Source of the DNA: Cacajao melanocephalus
Lineage: Eukaryota; Chordata; Mammalia; Primates; Pitheciidae
Direction of reading: 5' to 3'
Assembly (NCBI GenBank): GCA_963573385.1
Contig: CAUYLG010047192.1
Span: 1 to 64,000, forward strand
Length of the DNA: 64,000 nt
A program made the position numbers and the translations under genes. The notes below the pieces were generated by a model. It worked only from the letters and a program-made list of their open reading frames with translations, was not told the origin of the DNA and made no database searches. This document shows positions 58,226-64,000 of this stretch, one piece after another. Positions within the stretch are counted from its first letter, which is position 1, and every line of letters starts with the position of its first letter.

Positions 58226-60124
58226 CTTACCCTGGAGTTGCAGCTGCCGCCCTCAGGGGTCCCCCATCACACTCCCCTGATGCTGACTTCCAGATCGGAA
58301 CTAAGAAGAGTAGTTAACAGCCAGAAGCACAGACCTGAGGCCGGCCCCACTGCGTCCCCTCTGGCGGGAACAGGGACTCGAGGACTGGCTCTCAGTGCAC
58401 CCGGGAGCACCCAGCTCCTCCCCTCATCCAGGCTTCGGCTGCCCGTGTCCTGGGCAGAGTTTGAAGAGCTGGCGGACCTGAAGATTGCTTTGTTTTTTGG
58501 TCCCCTCTTCCTTGCCCGTGTTGTGTCGGGAGTGTGGTTTCTTCTTCATTTGAAACACTCGTCTCCTGGGGAGTGGAGCCGGTGCGAGTCATCCGTCAGG
58601 AAGGGCTGGCACCCACTCCTGGAAAGGCTGAGGCCGCACAGGTCCGGAAGCCCAGAGGCTGGGCAAGCATTATTCAGCAAATCCTTCTTAGAGAGCCCCT
58701 GGCACCACCGCCATTCACAGTCCCCTGCCCTCCTGGAACTTAGGGGGCTGGTCAGGGAGACAGATTCACAAAGTGATCACCTGCATCAAATAATTGCAGG
58801 CCGGTATTAAGAAGGAAGCAAACAAAGACCGGGAGAGAGAGTAGCTAGGGACTGAGCAACACAATAGCTCCCCGGGGCTGTGGCCCTCAGGGCGTGGGTG
58901 CGGCAATCACCTGCCGGGCTCAGGGCCCCTCTCCCAGCAACGCCCTTTCCATCCCAGCGGCACAAAGGCAAGTCCCACCTCCTCTAACCGCCCTTGCGCT
59001 ACCTGCCCTTGGGGTGGGACTTGGACTCCAGTGAGGCTGTGCTGTGAGGTGGGTCCGGGAGCAGTTTGGTGGGGAGAGGAGCCAGATCATTCCCTCTGCA
59101 GGCCCCCACTGAGGGGCAGGGCTGAGGTTCCGGGCCGGCTGGGGTCTCTGGATAGCGGTGGGTACTTCCACACTAGGGGCACCCTGCTGGGACCCGCCTG
59201 CCCTTCACAGGCCTGGCGGGGCCTCCTCCCTCCCCTGTCCCTCAGGGTATCCTAGCACAGGCTGGGCACTGCGGCAGCACAGTCCAACTCCTGCCCAGCT
59301 GACCCCTCGCTGACCTCAGGGATCTCTCTGGCCTTCCAGCTCTGCTGTGGGCAGGGTCTGAGGTCGCAGAGAGGGCTAGGCCTGAAGGCAGCAGATGCTG
59401 TGGGGAGGGGACCCGAGGACAGCCCCTCCTTTTGTTCCTCTGGAGACAGGGGTGAGAATAGGCAGGTAGGAAAAAAGAGGCTCTGGGAGAGGGTGGGAGG
59501 CCTATGGGGTGGCGAGGCCTTAGAGGAGGTGCCTGTGACTGATGCTGGGAGGGAAGGGGTTAAGGCGGTGGGGGGGCAGCCTATGGCAGGAGGACACACC
59601 TGTGCGCAGGGCGGCGGGCGGGGCCCAGGTAAGGAGCCTGCGCTACCGGGCAGGCGGAGAAGGAAGGAGGAAGAGTGGAGGCCGGGGCGGGCTCTAGGCC
59701 GTTGAATCTGGGGCCTCAAAGCCCCTTCGTCTCCCTGGCACCCACTCTCTGGGGGCAGGCGGGCCCGGTGACAGGTAAAGGCCACCAGGGGAGGGGTCCT
59801 GGGCTGAGCTAGGGACTGCAGAGTGTGGAGGAAGGTGGGTGAGTCGGTGTGTGTTGCAGGCAGGGGCAGGCTTTGGGGGTGGGGGAAGATGGCTCGGGGC
59901 AGGGGATGCCGACGGTTGAGGGGCTGCAGAAGGCCTGCTTGGGCCGCAGCCTGGGCCTAGCGACCAGCGACCCAGGGTGGGGCTGGTGGCGGGCAGCAGG
60001 CTCACCCGGAAGTGTCCGCAGGGACTCAGGTGGTAGGGGGGATGGGAGCCAGGGATCTGCAGCTTCTCCGCAGGGGACCTGGGCCTGAAGCTTCCTGACC
60101 GAAGGTGGGCAGGCTGGGTAGGGG
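58226..60124 (+). promoter_or_regulatory. MIR200C/MIR141 upstream region with E-boxes
   Basis: No coding gene is seen. ZEB-type sites are CACCTG at 58908-58913 and 59596-59601, CAGGTG at 60027-60032, and CAGGTA at 59463, 59626 and 59772. The section 59550-60080 is GC-rich and is the likely pri-miRNA promoter. ZEB1/ZEB2 repression of this cluster through E-boxes is established; use of these particular sites is inference. Confidence 0.55.
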
Positions 60125-60192
60125 CCCTCGTCTTACCCAGCAGTGTTTGGGTGCGGTTGGGAGTCTCTAATACTGCCGGGTAATGATGGAGG
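60125..60192 (+). ncRNA. MIR200C: microRNA precursor mir-200c
   Basis: The 68-nt hairpin carries the 5p arm cgtcttacccagcagtgttt (60129-60148 and on) and the guide 3p arm, taatactgccgggtaatgat plus gga (60168-60190). The seed AAUACUG is shared with miR-200b/429. The guide targets ZEB1 and ZEB2 mRNAs and maintains epithelial identity. The precursor looks identical to the human one I remember. Confidence 0.97.
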
Positions 60193-60521
60193 CCCCTGTC
60201 CCTGTGTCAGCGACATCCATCGAGTCAGGTCCCCAAGCCTTAGCTGGCTGCAGCCCCCTCCCCACCTCCCATGCCCCTCAGAAGCCCCTTGTCTTGAGCT
60301 GAGAGGGCGGCACCAGGGGTGGCTCTCGTTGGCTGGCTGCCACTCAGGGACACAATGGGCCCCGGCCCCTCCTCCCACCCAGTGCTATTTGTCACCTAGT
60401 GGATCCAGAACCCACAGTCGACCTTGAGCTTGGGATTGGCTCGCCCCCTCTCAGGAGACCTCACCTGGCCTGTGGCCAGGGTCCCTGTAGCAGCTGGAGC
60501 GTTCTCGCCGTAGTTCTCCAT

Positions 60522-60616
60522 TGGCCGGCCCTGGGTCCATCTTCCAGTACAGTGTTGGATGGTCTAATTGTGAAGCTCCTAACACTGTCTGGTAAAGATG
60601 GCCCCCGGGTCGGTTC
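60522..60616 (+). ncRNA. MIR141: microRNA precursor mir-141
   Basis: The 95-nt hairpin has the 5p arm catcttccagtacagtgttg (60538-60559) and the 3p guide taacactgtctggtaaagat (60580-60601), with seed AACACUG shared with miR-200a. It lies about 330 bp after mir-200c in the same orientation, so both come from one primary transcript. A few bases of the basal stem differ from remembered human sequence. Confidence 0.97.
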
Positions 60617-61745
60617 TTTCAGCAGTGACTTTCAGGGAGCCCTGAAGACCATGGAGGCCTGCTGACCAACGACCTCTGACCTTTACTCCTCCGGATGGGG
60701 GACGGATCACTAGGCAAAGGGGAACAATGGGAAGGAGACAAAATGGCTGCCTCTATAGCTGCAGCAAGATTTGGAAACACTGGTTCCCCAGGCACCTCCA
60801 TTGTCTTCCCGCCTTGGGAACATGAAATAAATAAAGTGTGACTAGGAACATGAGGAAGATTGATCCAGGTCACTTGACCTGTCTTTTGTCCTATTGTTGA
60901 TCTCATCTTAGCCGCCCAGTAACTCAGGATTGGGGCTGTGGCATCTGCTTCATCTTTCATGATACTCAACCCTAAGCAGAGAAAAACATCCTAAAAATCG
61001 AAGCAGATTAACTCAGTCCCTCTGTTCAGATCCACCTGCTGCCCTATCTGCATTTGGTAGTTCCTGTACACTTTGCCCCCAGGTTTTGTCTTAGAGTTCT
61101 ACACTTTCCTTGTCTCCCCGTAGGGATGGGAAATGGGCAGTAGTGGGAGATTCAGGTATCAACGGTGGCTTTGTTTCTCTGGTGCTTGAGATTCAGGAAG
61201 GGCTGTCTTGGGAGGAAGTGTCAGCTTATCTGTGGACTCAACAGATAAGCTCTGTTGGCCCCAGAGCTGAGGGGCTGACAAGCCCACCACCACAGAGAGC
61301 CCTGCTAGCAAGCAGCTCCTCACACCTGGTGACTGAGAAATGGAGTCTGGTGGCCTACATCAGGCCATGCGATCCACTGGGCTTCTAGGCACAGAAGCCC
61401 CTCCACGGGCACAGGCAGGCTCCCCAGAGCCACATGGAACCCTGCTACCAAGGAAGCAGCTCCTGTTGGGGTCATCAGATTTTTAATCTAGCTCAGCAAA
61501 GCCACAGCTGCTCTAGCCCTAAAAAAATGGGTGATGTGGGAGAAATGGAGGGTAGGGTGAAGAGTGCAGCCGGGCCTCTAGACCCCAGGGCCAGCCTTCC
61601 CAGCTTAGGTCGTTTTGCAGCCCAGGCCCTGCTTCCCCTTAGCTGCCCCAGCCAGAGTCTTTCACGCCCTCTGCTGGCAGACACAAAGACAGCCCCAAGA
61701 GTGCCTATGGGGCTGCGCATGCGTGCTGCTCATGAACACGTGAAG
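60617..61745. other. MIR141-PHB2 gap
   Basis: No gene is recognised. It holds two AATAAA motifs (60826-60834), plausible 3' ends for the miRNA primary transcript, and a palindromic GATA pair (61223-61251). Confidence 0.5.
61223..61251. promoter_or_regulatory. perfect 11-bp inverted repeat with paired GATA motifs
   Basis: agcttatctgt and acagataagct separated by ggactca. Each arm contains an AGATAA/TTATCT GATA-factor site. A functional role is inferred only. Confidence 0.5.
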
Positions 61746-61749
61746 CCTT

Positions 61750-63635
<1,886 letters not shown>

Positions 63636-63728
63636 CTCCAAGGTGAGTAGAGTTAAGGTTCACACAAGGGCAGGCCTCAATCCTTACCACACTCCCTTAC
63701 CCCACTCCCTTGCTGCAGTCCTCCTCTG

Positions 63729-63999
63729 GGCTGTCAGATCCAAGGTTGCGCTCAGGTGACTTGTGCCCAGCCCTACCTTGGACCCCACCTGTGGGCCTCC
63801 CTGTAGGCTGCTGCCAGGAACTGGTGGCAGCAGCAGAAATGAAGGCAAGGCCAGCAATGCTATTGATCTGGCCTTACAGTGGGGAGTCAGGCCTTGGCTA
63901 CCCCCACCAAGATTTCAGATCTCATCTGTAGTCCCCACCCCCAAGGAGGAGCCAAGGGCCGGAGGGCACGGAGTCGCATTCGCCTTAGTCTCATCAGCC
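63729..63999 (-). ncRNA. SCARNA12: small Cajal body-specific RNA 12 (U89)
   Basis: Read on minus, the segment begins ggc-TGATGA (C box) and ends CTGA-cagcc (D box, 63737-63734), with a ggc/gcc terminal stem. The span of about 271 nt inside a PHB2 intron matches the known location and size of SCARNA12. Internal cagatgagatctgaaa offers C'/D'-like boxes. Such RNAs guide modification of spliceosomal snRNAs in Cajal bodies. Naming rests on position and box layout; the 5' end lies at the window edge. Confidence 0.8.
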
Positions 64000-64000
64000 T

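Noticed and set aside
60826..60834. Tandem AATAAA motifs as the end of a protein-coding gene
   Set aside because: No coding sequence precedes them; at most they end the miRNA primary transcript.

Overview
The window is vertebrate nuclear DNA from a simian primate. Evidence is the roughly thirty Alu copies (some AluY/AluS-like), MIR and L2 fossils, GT-AG introns and CpG-rich promoters. The gene order LRRC23 - ENO2 - ATN1 - RNU7-1/C12orf57 - PTPN6 - MIR200C/MIR141 - PHB2 is that of human chromosome 12p13.31. Several predicted residues in ATN1, PTPN6, ENO2 and C12orf57 differ from the human proteins as I remember them, and the ATN1 glutamine tract is short and CAA-interrupted. I therefore read it as a non-human primate, probably a catarrhine; that is inference.

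Layout, left to right. LRRC23 (222-7569, +, six coding exons, 343 aa, sperm-flagellum radial spoke protein) has Alu-filled introns. ENO2 (10344-16997, +, 11 coding exons, 434 aa, neuron-specific enolase) starts within a few hundred bases of the likely LRRC23 poly(A) site. The ENO2-ATN1 gap (17.9-21.8 kb) holds one Alu and a 158-bp near-identical duplicated block. ATN1 (28188-35706, +, nine coding exons, 1183 aa, atrophin-1 corepressor) is driven from a large CpG island at 21.8-22.9 kb. RNU7-1 (U7 snRNA, 37611-37673) with its snRNA-type promoter sits about 260 bp ahead of C12orf57 (37937-40109, 126 aa). PTPN6/SHP-1 (595 aa, stop at 57418) has two alternative first exons, at 41199 (epithelial form) and 47856 (haematopoietic form). 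The MIR200C (60125-60192) and MIR141 (60522-60616) hairpins follow. The window closes with the 3' part of PHB2 on the minus strand, including a 6-nt microexon, and SCARNA12 inside a PHB2 intron.

The exon chains were rebuilt by hand. All four complete chains sum to a multiple of three with canonical splice sites, and ENO2, PTPN6, LRRC23 and C12orf57 come out at exactly the family lengths. The genes are functionally unrelated; the link between them is compact synteny. I found no unknown multi-gene system. The points most worth a second look are the PHB2 6-nt exon, an ATN1 uORF whose stop overlaps the main start codon, four stop-free in-frame short introns (ENO2, ATN1, PTPN6 twice), the 158-bp duplication, and a perfect inverted pair of GATA motifs between MIR141 and PHB2.
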